Assembly (NCBI GenBank): GCA_016788485.1
Contig: JAEUSV010000033.1
Location: 1-43,273 of the forward strand
Source: Flavobacteriales bacterium
GTDB lineage: Bacteria; Bacteroidota; Bacteroidia; Flavobacteriales_F; PHOS-HE28
Length of the DNA stretch: 43,273 nt
Reading direction: 5' to 3'
The notes beneath the pieces were generated by a model that did no database searches, was not told where the DNA came from, and saw nothing but the letters and a program-made list of their open reading frames with translations. Position 1 is the first letter of the stretch. Every line of letters begins with the position of its first letter. The translations under genes were made by a program, and so were the position numbers. This document shows, piece after piece, positions 35,101 through 43,273 of this stretch.

Positions 35101-35440
35101 CACCGAGGTGCGGGTGCCGCTCTTCCGCTACCTGCTCAACCGCCCCATCCGCAGCGACCTCATCCAGAACTTCCAGATCGTGGGCTTCGCCGATGCGGGC
35201 ACCGCATGGACCGGCCCCGGACCGTACAGCGACGAGAACACCTTCAACCAGCAGGTGATCGAACGCAACCCGCTCACCATCACCATCAACAACCAGCGCG
35301 AGCCCATCCTGTGGAGCTACGGCTTCGGCCTGCACTCCAGGATCCTGGGCTACTTCGTGCGCGGCGACTGGGCCTGGGGCGTGGACGATGGCGTGGTGCT
35401 GAAACCCGTGTTCCACTTCTCCCTGGGCCTCGACATCTGA
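32180..35440 (+). CDS. Large outer-membrane protein: degenerate peptidase-MA-like region, TolB-like propeller and beta-barrel
   Basis: A 1086-residue protein with a signal peptide (1-27, ending LHAQ). Residues about 30-290 resemble the peptidase MA fold: VRAGIAQVILDQMMYGG stands where a HExxH helix would be, and LPEWYTKGLVAHAA (177-190) matches the downstream helix, but the metal-binding histidines are missing. Residues about 300-600 hold TolB/PD40-type propeller repeats (FKLSPDGRHAAWVS, LAWHPSGRALTYAT, MAYSSDGQRMVFSG). From about 690 to the end there are amphipathic strands of an outer-membrane barrel with Omp85-like stretches (GVPLRGFYYNARNG, VGFADAGTAW). The GTG start at 32180 gives the signal peptide; TAACTTTC (32167-32174) lies 5 bases upstream. 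Function unknown; the small TauE gene follows after 6 bases. Confidence 0.75.
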   Translation: MFSSSKALLNRLFALLLLLAAGQGLHAQFYNGSFQEYGKNRVQYQEFLWQYYRFEEIETYFYKGGRDLAQFVALSAHRNKKELESYFDHSIDERLQFIVYNSLTDFRQSNIGVTLDESYNIGGVTRIVGTKIFVYNEGDHVLLDRQVRAGIAQVILDQMMYGGNWREALRNSTLLNLPEWYTKGLVAHAAGPLDAAETGRLRDAVLSGRYDKLGRLTGEDARLAGHAIWTYVADVYGASVIPNILYMTRVSRNPEGGFLYVLGVGLKTLAQESMNHYKERFAAEDRSREDTKLEALPIKTRRTRTYGQFKLSPDGRHAAWVSNELGQYKLWLYDRGEKKLRRLLKGEKKLNRIVDRSYPVLAWHPSGRALTYATERKGELYLSTYTLDDGKTVSKPVFQLEKILSMAYSSDGQRMVFSGVKDGRTDLYLYYVIGNRQEQLTNDQHDDLDPRFVDDDRGVIFSSDRSDDTLRIDKEVEYRLGSKDIFILDLATRSPLLKRISNSPGVNEVQPAQYDSASYTYLSDAGGLYDRWLAVYDSAVSGIDTTVHYRYFTRESRVTDLKRGILEQEVVAARGRYSQLMYKDGRYVFLIGSTADGREAKNMGGAPQGPDRRSELSGGAVSDDMSPVVKVDPLYPPDTTVNGVNIRDYRFADEVAGGGAAPGGGAADQVPTVGLPATGAQATPSLALKFPEQRNYNVNFATDEVLTQLGNTYNAQFYQPLAGPGAINPGLSGMISMAASDLFEDHKIVGGFRLALDLNNNDYLLRYANLKRRMDKEIIVQRQALQGLSDIGLLKLHTHQAVFRLSWPLSELASVRGSLLYRHDRYVVQSTDGTTLRAEGRQDQMTGTRLEYVYDSSMPRGLNLWTGWKLKFFGEYYVQPTQRSSDMQVVGLDLRHSLSIHREIIWVTRLAGSSSFGARKVLYFMGGVDNWFFPKIDESIPIDPDQGYTYQASGVPLRGFYYNARNGSSFGLINTEVRVPLFRYLLNRPIRSDLIQNFQIVGFADAGTAWTGPGPYSDENTFNQQVIERNPLTITINNQREPILWSYGFGLHSRILGYFVRGDWAWGVDDGVVLKPVFHFSLGLDI

Positions 35441-35446
35441 ACACCC

Positions 35447-35815
35447 ATGTCCATGACCACGGTCGTGCTCCTGATCCTGATCGGCCTTGCCGCCGGTGTG
35501 CTCAGCGGTTTCGTCGGGGTGGGCGGCGGCATCGTCATGGTGCCCGCCCTCGTCTGGCTCCTCGGCTACTCGCAGCACCAGGCGCAGGGCACCAGCCTGG
35601 CGGTGCTCGTGCTGCCCGTGGTGTTCCTCGCTGCCTGGAACTACCACAAGGTGCACCCGCTCGACCTCAAGGCGGTGAGCATCATCGCCGGCTCGTTCGT
35701 GCTCGGCGGTTTCATGGGCAGCAAGATGGCCCTCGCGCTCCCCGCCGATGCAGTGAAGAAGGCCTTCGGTGTGCTGATGATCCTGGCCGCCCTCAAGCTC
35801 ATCTTTGGCAAGTGA
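35447..35815 (+). CDS. Half-size TauE/SafE family membrane protein
   Basis: A 122-residue protein with four hydrophobic segments and a single copy of the TauE motif, SGFVGVGGGIVMVPALVWLLG, where full exporters such as the one at 9036-9845 have two. It must dimerise to form a complete transporter; half-size members are known in this family. The start MSMTTVVLLILIGLAAGVL is a normal first helix. It follows the large barrel protein by 6 bases, and its stop overlaps the GTG of the amidohydrolase gene (GTGA), so all three may be one transcript. The substrate cannot be told; an organic anion or sulfur compound is a family-level guess. Confidence 0.8.
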   Translation: MSMTTVVLLILIGLAAGVLSGFVGVGGGIVMVPALVWLLGYSQHQAQGTSLAVLVLPVVFLAAWNYHKVHPLDLKAVSIIAGSFVLGGFMGSKMALALPADAVKKAFGVLMILAALKLIFGK

Positions 35816-37020
35816 TCGACCTCGTCAAGCGCGAACTGGCCGCCCTGCAGCCCAAGCTGGTGGCATGGCGCCGCCACCTGCACCGCCATCCCGAGCTCTC
35901 GTTCCGCGAGCACAACACCGTGCGCTATGTGGTGGAGCAGCTGCGTGCGGAGGGCATCGACGTGCGCGATGGCGTGGGGCGCTTGAACGCTGAAGCGCCG
36001 GGCACCGGCGCCATCGCACTGGTGAAGGGCACACGTTCGCCGAGCGACCGCTGCTTCGCCGTGCGGGCCGACCTCGACGCCCTGCCGATCACCGAGGAGG
36101 GCAAGCCGGACTACTGTTCCACCACGCCCGGGGTGATGCACGCCTGCGGCCATGATGCGCACTCCGCCATGGTGCTCGGTGCCGGCATCGCGCTGCACCG
36201 CCTGCGCGAGCAATGGTCGGGCACGGTGATGCTCGTGTTCCAGCCGGGCGAGGAGAAGGAGCCGGGCGGTGCCTCGCTCCTGGTGAAGGAGGGCGTGTTC
36301 AACGACCCGCGCCCCACGGGCATCCTGGGGCAGCACGTGACGCCCGAGCTGGCCAGCGGCATGCTGGGCTTCCGCAGCGGACCCTTCATGGCCGCCGCCG
36401 ATGAGCTCTACCTTACCGTGAAGGGCAGGGGAGGGCACGCCGGTTCGCGGCCCCGGTTGGTGGACCCGATCCTGATCGCGGCGAACCTGCTGCCCAGGCT
36501 CTACGACGAAGCCCATGCGGTGGTGCCCGCCGGGGAGCCCATGGTGATGAGCTTCGGCCGCTTCATCGCGAACGGGGCCACCAACATCATCCCCGAGGTG
36601 GCCACCGTCGACGGCACCCTGCGCACCTTCAACGAGGAGCTGCGCGCGCGCCTGCATGCCTTGCTGCCGCGCGTGTGCGACGAGGTGGCGCAAGCGATGG
36701 GCGGCACCGCCGAGCTCCGCATCGTGAAGGGATCCCCCGTGGTGAAGAACGACCCCGCGCTCACGGCCCGCATGCGCGCGGTGGCAGTGGAACTGGTGGG
36801 CGCGGAGAACGTGGTGGACATGGATATCCGCATGGGCGCCGAGGACTTCGCCTACTACACGCACGTGATGCCGGGCTGCTTTTACCGCCTGGGCACCGGG
36901 AACCCCTCCAAGCCCGGCACGCAGAGCGGCCTGCACACCGCCGCCTTCGACATCGACGAGGATGCGATGCTGCTCGGGGCTGCGATGATGGCGGCCGGCG
37001 CGCTGAAGGAACTGGCCTGA
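35812..37020 (+). CDS. M20 family amidohydrolase (N-acyl amino acid/hippurate hydrolase-like)
   Basis: A 402-residue metallo-amidohydrolase of the M20D type, which removes acyl groups from N-acyl amino acids or similar amides. Metal-site motifs are HACGHDAHSAM (Cys112, His114), QPGEEKEPGGA (Glu147, Glu148), a His in GQHVTPE and a C-terminal His in SGLHTAAFDID. The dimerisation domain is marked by GRGGHAGSRPRLVDPI. The N-terminal WRRHLHRHPELSFREHNT is typical. The start is GTG at 35812, overlapping the TauE stop by 4 bases; this matches the family start and no ATG is near. Coupling with a half-size transporter suggests that uptake or export of the substrate or product is linked. Confidence 0.9.
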   Translation: MIDLVKRELAALQPKLVAWRRHLHRHPELSFREHNTVRYVVEQLRAEGIDVRDGVGRLNAEAPGTGAIALVKGTRSPSDRCFAVRADLDALPITEEGKPDYCSTTPGVMHACGHDAHSAMVLGAGIALHRLREQWSGTVMLVFQPGEEKEPGGASLLVKEGVFNDPRPTGILGQHVTPELASGMLGFRSGPFMAAADELYLTVKGRGGHAGSRPRLVDPILIAANLLPRLYDEAHAVVPAGEPMVMSFGRFIANGATNIIPEVATVDGTLRTFNEELRARLHALLPRVCDEVAQAMGGTAELRIVKGSPVVKNDPALTARMRAVAVELVGAENVVDMDIRMGAEDFAYYTHVMPGCFYRLGTGNPSKPGTQSGLHTAAFDIDEDAMLLGAAMMAAGALKELA

Positions 37021-37027
37021 ACGCGGC

Positions 37028-37363
37028 TCACCGCTGCACGATGTCGTCGAGCTCGATCACCGGTCGACCGTTCTTCTCGTGCACGGTCATCTCCACCTGG
37101 TGCGTGGAACGGCCGCCTGCGGTGTAGAGGTCCACCTGCACGGAGAAGGCGCCGGGCCAGTTGCGGATGGCCACGGCCTTCAGGTTGGTCCACACGGTGG
37201 GCGGCGGCATCACGAGCGGCGCACCGATCTCATCCAACGCGTCCACCATCGCAACGGCCGAGAGCCGCACGCCGTCGGTCACCTCCTCCAGCTCCAGGTA
37301 TCGCCGCTCCACGAGCAGCTTCATCACGTGCTTGGCGACGAGGGTGAGGTCGTTGGGGCTCAT
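37028..37363 (-). CDS. Small conserved-looking protein of unknown function
   Basis: A 111-residue soluble protein. The N-terminal half is helical (LVAKHVMKLLVERRYLELEE), the C-terminal half is beta-rich, ending with FSVQVDLYTAGGRSTHQVEM and RPVIELDDIVQR. The ending 'DLYT..GRS...ELDDI' recalls a small family found next to immunity-type or regulatory genes (DUF7668-like), but I am not sure. The ATG at 37363 is preferred over a TTG one codon earlier. It lies convergent to the amidohydrolase (7-base gap) and downstream of recQ on the same strand, after a palindrome at 37390-37410. Confidence 0.55.
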   Translation of the reverse strand: MSPNDLTLVAKHVMKLLVERRYLELEEVTDGVRLSAVAMVDALDEIGAPLVMPPPTVWTNLKAVAIRNWPGAFSVQVDLYTAGGRSTHQVEMTVHEKNGRPVIELDDIVQR

Positions 37364-37389
37364 CAACGAATGTGACCTTGTTCCGTGCG

Positions 37390-37410
37390 GAACAGGCTGG
37401 AAGCCTGTTC
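37390..37410. terminator. Perfect hairpin after recQ, possible terminator or REP-like palindrome
   Basis: GAACAGGCT and AGCCTGTTC form a perfect 9-base-pair stem with a 3-base loop, 4 bases after the recQ stop codon. No T run follows, and similar 'AACAGGCT..AGCCTGTT' palindromes recur in many genomes, so it may also be an extragenic repeat. Confidence 0.5.
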
Positions 37411-37414
37411 GACC

Positions 37415-39607
<2,193 letters not shown>

Positions 39608-39642
39608 GCCTTGCATGCCGGCCCGGAGCTGCCGGCGTGATT

Positions 39643-39699
39643 CAACGTTTAAATGTACGTCGATCGCATGGAACGCGTCCACCCCGTTAACAACGTTTA
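39643..39699. repeat. Direct repeat CAACGTTTA twice in the recQ-tatC intergenic region
   Basis: CAACGTTTA occurs at 39643-39651 and 39691-39699, 48 bases apart, in the 235-base divergent region between recQ and tatC. The first copy overlaps the putative recQ -7 element. The rest of the region holds only the tatC promoter element and no gene that I can support. A regulatory role is speculative. Confidence 0.3.
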
Positions 39700-39785
39700 C
39701 GAAGGTGTGGCGTTCGGCCGTGGGAATGCCGTCCTAGCTGTTGATAGTTAGGTGGTTGTGCCCCATGCTCCGGTGGTGGTCCCGC

Positions 39786-39793
39786 TATCTTTG
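39786..39793 (+). promoter_or_regulatory. Promoter -7 element (TATCTTTG) for tatC
   Basis: A perfect TAnnTTTG match on the plus strand, 49 bases before the chosen tatC start, consistent with a transcript tatC-DUF5686-lptB. Confidence 0.6.
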
Positions 39794-39842
39794 GCGGGTC
39801 GTCCGCCCCGGGCACCATGGGGCGGGACCACTCCGCGCGCGC

Positions 39843-40688
39843 ATGTCCACCGATGGCAAGGAAATGAGCTTCCTCCAGCATTTGGAGGAGCTCCGCTGGG
39901 CGCTGGTGCGTTCGGCCATCGCGGTGGTGGCGGGCATGATCCTCGCCTTCGCCTTCAGCACCCTGCTCTTCGATCACGTGATCCTGGCGCCGCAACGGGC
40001 CGACTTCATCACCTACCGCGTGATGTGCCGGCTCGGTCACCTGGCCGGTGCCGGTGATGCCATGTGCATCCGTGACGTGGGCTTCACCTTCCAGAACCAG
40101 ACCATGGGCGGGCAGTTCATGGCCGACCTGATGGTGTCGTTCGTGGCCGGCTTCATCCTGGCGATGCCGTTCGTGCTGTGGCAGCTGTGGCGCTTCATAT
40201 CACCCGGGCTGAACCCCCGCGAGCGCAGCGCGGTGGGCGGCATCGTGTGGGCCATGGCCTTCCTCTTCCTGCTGGGCGTGGCCTTCGGCTACTTCGTGCT
40301 CACCCCCATGAGCATCCAGTTCCTCGGCAGCTACCGCGTGGGCACCGGCAACGCCGTGAGCAACGAGATCAACCTCGACAGCTTCATCGGCACGGTGACC
40401 TCCATGACCCTGTGGACCGGTGTGGTGTTCCAACTGCCCCTGGTGATCCTTTTCCTCACCCGCATCGGCCTGGTGGGCCCGTCCTTCCTGCGCACCTACC
40501 GCAAGCACGCCTTCGTGGCCATCCTCATCCTCGCGGCCATCATCACTCCGCCCGATGTCACCAGCCAGATCCTCGTGAGCCTGCCGCTGTTCCTGCTCTA
40601 CGAGGTGAGCATCCTGCTGAGCGCCCGCGCCGAGCGCCGCCAGCTCGCCGCCGCGCGCGTCCCCACCCGCACGACCAGCGCCCGTTGA
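39843..40688 (+). CDS. tatC: Sec-independent protein translocase TatC
   Basis: A 281-residue inner-membrane protein with six predicted helices, the receptor of the twin-arginine export pathway. The N-terminal MSFLQHLEELRWALVRSAIA carries the conserved HLxELR motif with its Glu residues, and FVAGFILAMPFVLWQLWRFISPGLNPRER is the characteristic second-third helix region (P-x-x-x-x-Q-x-W-x-F-x-x-P-G-L). ITPPDVTSQILVSLPLFLLYEVSI is the typical end. The ATG at 39843 gives the normal N-terminus. tatA is not in the window. Likely clients here are SoxB and the YgiD-like dioxygenase, both with RR signals. It is followed 4 bases later by the DUF5686 gene. Confidence 0.95.
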   Translation: MSTDGKEMSFLQHLEELRWALVRSAIAVVAGMILAFAFSTLLFDHVILAPQRADFITYRVMCRLGHLAGAGDAMCIRDVGFTFQNQTMGGQFMADLMVSFVAGFILAMPFVLWQLWRFISPGLNPRERSAVGGIVWAMAFLFLLGVAFGYFVLTPMSIQFLGSYRVGTGNAVSNEINLDSFIGTVTSMTLWTGVVFQLPLVILFLTRIGLVGPSFLRTYRKHAFVAILILAAIITPPDVTSQILVSLPLFLLYEVSILLSARAERRQLAAARVPTRTTSAR

Positions 40689-40692
40689 CGCG

Positions 40693-43185
40693 ATGACCGC
40701 ACGCCTCCTCCGGACCCTCGGCCTGCTGCTGGCGGTGGTGGCGCCCCTGCTCCTGCATGCCCAGACCACCCGCGTGGAAGGCACCGTGAGCGATGCCGCC
40801 ACCGGTGAGACCCTGCCCTTCGTGAACGTGGGCTTCGTGGACAGCCGCATCAGCACCAACACTGACCTCGACGGGCACTATGTGCTCGACACCTATTACG
40901 CCACCGACAGCATCCGGGTGAGCTGCGTGGGCTACAAGGGCCTCACGGTGAAGGTGCAGCGCGACAAGGCCCAGGTGATCGACCTCAAGCTGCAGCCCGC
41001 CGATGCCGAGCTGGGCGAGCTGGTGGTGAAGCCCAGCGAGAACAGCGCCTTCGCCATCCTGCGCCGGGTGATCGCCAACAAGCCCGTGAACAACCGCGAG
41101 AAGCTCGCCGCTTACGAGTACGAGGCCTACAACAAGATCGAGTTCGACATCAACGACATCACCGAGGAGTTCAAGCAGAAGAAGCTGTTCAAGCCCATCG
41201 CCTTTGTGTTCGACAACGTGGACAGCAGCGATGCCAAGCCGTACCTGCCCATCTTCATGACCGAGAGCCTGAGCGATGTGTACTACCGCCAGAGCCCGCG
41301 CAAGCGCCGCGAGGTGATCAAGGCCAACAAGGTGAGCGGCATCGAGAACGAGAGCGTCACCCAGTTCATGGGTGACATGTACCAGAACGTGAACATCTAC
41401 GACAACTTCCTGGTCATCTTCGGCAAGAACTTCATCAGTCCCATCGCCGACGGTGGCAAGGGCTACTACGACTACTACCTGGTCGACAGCGCGTGGATCG
41501 GGCACAACTGGTGCTACAAGCTCACCTTCGCGCCCAAGCGCGTGCAGGAGCTGGCGTTCACGGGCGAGATGTGGATCAACGACACCACCTACGCCGTGCG
41601 CCGCATCGAGGCCGGCATCGCGCAGGGCGCCAACCTCAATTTCGTGCAGGGCTTCTGGGTGAAGCAGGAGTACGAGGAGGTGCGCAAGGAGGTGTGGATG
41701 CTCACGAAGGACAACCTGGTGGTCGACCTGAACGTGGTGCGCGACACCGGTGCGAAGAACAAGAACACGGTGCAGGGCTTCTACGGGCGACGCACCGCCA
41801 CCTACCGCGATTTCATCATCAACGAACCGAAGCTCGACGCGTTCTACGAAGGCCCCGACGAGGTGGTGGTGGCCGAGGAGCCCGCGAGCGACCAGGAATC
41901 CTTCTGGGAGGAGAACCGCCACGTGCCGCTCACCGAGAAGGAGCGGAACATCTACCACATGGTCGACACCATGAAGACCATCCCGCGGTTCCGCACCTAC
42001 GTGGACGTGATCAGCACCGTGATCACCGGCTACTACAGCAAGGGCGACCTCGACTACGGTCCCTACTTCACCACCTACAGCTTCAACCCGGTGGAGGGTC
42101 ACCGCTTCCGCGTGGGTGCCCGCACCAGCTCGCAGTTCAGCCGGCGCCTCGAGTTCGAGGGCTACGTGGCCTACGGCACCAAGGACACCGAGCTCAAGTA
42201 CATGATCGGCGGGCAGGGCTTCGTGAGCAACCGCAACCGCCAGATCCTCGGCGCCTACTACAAGCGCGACATCGAGCAGCTCGGCCAGAGCACCTCCGCC
42301 TTCCGGCAGGACAACATCCTCAGCAGCGCGTTCCGGAGCAACCCGAACAACAAGCTCACCATGGTGGAGGAGTACAAGGTGAACTACGAGCGCGAGTGGT
42401 TCACCGGCCTCAGCAACACCGCCATGGTCCGGTACCGCACGCTGCTGCCGCGCGGCACCCTGGCCTACATCAGGCAGGACCCCACCACCGGGGAGTACAG
42501 CGTGGTCGATGCCATCCGCACCGCCGAGCTCGGCCTCAACACGCGCTTCGCCTACCACGAGAAGTTCGTGAGCGGCGATTTCCGCCGCGTGAGCCTGGGC
42601 ACCAAGTGGCCCGCCCTCGAGCTCCACCTCGCCTTCGGCCTGCCGAACATGGGCAACAGCGAGTACGCCTACCAGAAGGTGGTGGGTCATGTGTACCAGC
42701 GCCTGCAGCTGGGCGCGGCGGGCTGGATGCGCCTGAACGCCGAGGCCGGCAAGCTCTGGGGCACGCTGCCCTATCCGTTGCTCATCATCCACAGCGGCAA
42801 CGAGACCTTCTATTCCGACGATGCGGCCTTCAACACCATGAACTTCTTCGAGTTCCTGAGCGACCGCTACGCGCAGCTGTTCATCGAGCACCACTTCGAG
42901 GGGCTCTTCCTCAACCGCATCCCCCTCATGCGCCGCCTCAAGTGGCGGGAGGTGTTCGTGGCCAAGGGCGTGGTGGGCAGCCTCGATCGCGAGCGGCATG
43001 AGCAGGAGATGCTCTTCCTGCCCAACATGTACGACCTCGACGGCGGCCCCTACCTCGAGTGCAGCGCCGGCATCGAGAACATCTTCAAGATCCTGCGCGT
43101 CGACGGCATCTGGCGCCTTCGTTACAACGACCACCCCAACACGTCGCCCTTCGTGCTACGTTTGAAGCTCTTCCTCAACTTCTGA
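40693..43185 (+). CDS. CarboxypepD_reg-like/DUF5686 outer-membrane protein
   Basis: An 830-residue Bacteroidota outer-membrane protein. It has a signal peptide (about 1-23, LLLHAQ), then a carboxypeptidase-regulatory-like beta-sandwich at about 25-110 (VEGTVSDAATGETLPFVNVG, VSCVGYKGLTVKV), the DUF5686 region from about 115 (SAFAILRRVIANKPVNNREKLAAYEYEAYNK), and a C-terminal barrel of amphipathic strands ending in FLNF. The same architecture is common in this phylum, but its role is not established; it lacks the plug domain of SusC/TonB receptors. It begins 4 bases after tatC, and its stop overlaps the lptB start (TGATG). Coupling with LptB hints at an envelope-assembly context. Confidence 0.9.
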   Translation: MTARLLRTLGLLLAVVAPLLLHAQTTRVEGTVSDAATGETLPFVNVGFVDSRISTNTDLDGHYVLDTYYATDSIRVSCVGYKGLTVKVQRDKAQVIDLKLQPADAELGELVVKPSENSAFAILRRVIANKPVNNREKLAAYEYEAYNKIEFDINDITEEFKQKKLFKPIAFVFDNVDSSDAKPYLPIFMTESLSDVYYRQSPRKRREVIKANKVSGIENESVTQFMGDMYQNVNIYDNFLVIFGKNFISPIADGGKGYYDYYLVDSAWIGHNWCYKLTFAPKRVQELAFTGEMWINDTTYAVRRIEAGIAQGANLNFVQGFWVKQEYEEVRKEVWMLTKDNLVVDLNVVRDTGAKNKNTVQGFYGRRTATYRDFIINEPKLDAFYEGPDEVVVAEEPASDQESFWEENRHVPLTEKERNIYHMVDTMKTIPRFRTYVDVISTVITGYYSKGDLDYGPYFTTYSFNPVEGHRFRVGARTSSQFSRRLEFEGYVAYGTKDTELKYMIGGQGFVSNRNRQILGAYYKRDIEQLGQSTSAFRQDNILSSAFRSNPNNKLTMVEEYKVNYEREWFTGLSNTAMVRYRTLLPRGTLAYIRQDPTTGEYSVVDAIRTAELGLNTRFAYHEKFVSGDFRRVSLGTKWPALELHLAFGLPNMGNSEYAYQKVVGHVYQRLQLGAAGWMRLNAEAGKLWGTLPYPLLIIHSGNETFYSDDAAFNTMNFFEFLSDRYAQLFIEHHFEGLFLNRIPLMRRLKWREVFVAKGVVGSLDRERHEQEMLFLPNMYDLDGGPYLECSAGIENIFKILRVDGIWRLRYNDHPNTSPFVLRLKLFLNF

Positions 43186-43273
43186 TGCTCCGCGCCACCG
43201 AACTCTTCAAGCGTTACAAGCGACGCACCGTGGTGAACGGCGTGAGCGTGGAGGTGAAGCAGGGCGAGATCGT
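43185..43273 (+). CDS. lptB: LPS export ABC transporter ATPase LptB, N-terminal fragment (3' truncated by window)
   Basis: Only about 29 residues are visible. MLRATELFKRYKRRTVVNGV followed by SVEVKQGEIV is the typical front end of LptB (xxLxKxYxxRxVVxxVSxxVxxGEIVG), just before Walker A. LptB powers lipopolysaccharide transport to the outer membrane. The ATG overlaps the DUF5686 stop by one base. Other ABC ATPases cannot be excluded on so little sequence, but the KRYKRRTVVNGVS phrase favours LptB. Confidence 0.75.
   Translation, partial: MLRATELFKRYKRRTVVNGVSVEVKQGEI

Noticed and set aside
33209..35656. 815-codon minus-strand frame opposite the large barrel protein
   Set aside because: Shadow of the propeller-barrel gene, His/Val/Ala-rich without domains.
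40558..43134. 858-codon minus-strand frame opposite the DUF5686 gene
   Set aside because: Same type of antisense artefact; the plus strand shows a signal peptide, known domains and operon spacing.

Overview
The window is a GC-rich chromosomal segment of a Bacteroidota bacterium, most likely of the Flavobacteriales. Evidence: C-terminal type IX secretion sorting domains on three large secreted proteins, a CarboxypepD_reg-like/DUF5686 outer-membrane protein, signal peptides ending in the Ala-Gln style common in the phylum, almost no Shine-Dalgarno sequences, and several perfect TAnnTTTG promoter -7 elements just upstream of genes. Order and genus cannot be fixed by eye. Coding density is very high. 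No gene-free stretch exceeds about 240 bases, and I saw no tRNA, rRNA, IS element or CRISPR array.

Layout. Positions 1-528 hold the end of fumC, closed by a perfect bidirectional terminator. Positions 598-10156 are a run of eleven minus-strand genes, read from right to left: an ArsR-type dithiol regulator, a TauE/SafE exporter, a CstB-like persulfide dioxygenase/rhodanese, a terminator, two halves of a YeeE/YedE thiosulfate transporter, a membrane-anchored TsdA-like diheme cytochrome c, SoxB, a secreted DsrE protein, an OprD-like porin, a rhodanese lipoprotein and a DUF3332 lipoprotein. I read this as a persulfide- and thiosulfate-handling island and as the most interesting part of the window. 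CstB-type enzymes make thiosulfate from persulfide, TauE could export sulfite, YeeE imports thiosulfate, and SoxB, TsdA, DsrE and rhodanese act on it at or outside the inner membrane. The usual Sox carrier SoxYZ, SoxXA and SoxCD are not here.

Positions 10238-14341 (minus) carry RNase D, a Tat-exported DODA/YgiD-type dioxygenase, mannose-1-phosphate guanylyltransferase, a SprT-like metalloprotein and a tiny lipoprotein. Positions 14482-15980 (plus) carry mlaE-mlaF of a lipid-transport ABC system. Positions 16048-21846 (minus) are three consecutive T9SS-exported proteins of similar plan, followed by gcvP (22040-24901, minus).

Positions 25032-26548 (plus) hold an unknown envelope protein and a UbiA-like membrane protein that faces hemL (26549-27838, minus). 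kynU-kmo (27900-30534, plus) form a kynurenine-pathway pair, probably for NAD synthesis. Next come a beta-barrel protein, a glyoxalase II-like hydrolase, and a 1086-residue outer-membrane protein that joins a degenerate peptidase-like region, a TolB-like propeller and a barrel. It is followed by a half-size TauE protein coupled to an M20 amidohydrolase. The right end holds a small unknown protein and recQ (minus), then tatC, the DUF5686 protein and the start of lptB (plus). TatC fits the twin-arginine signals on SoxB and the YgiD-like enzyme.
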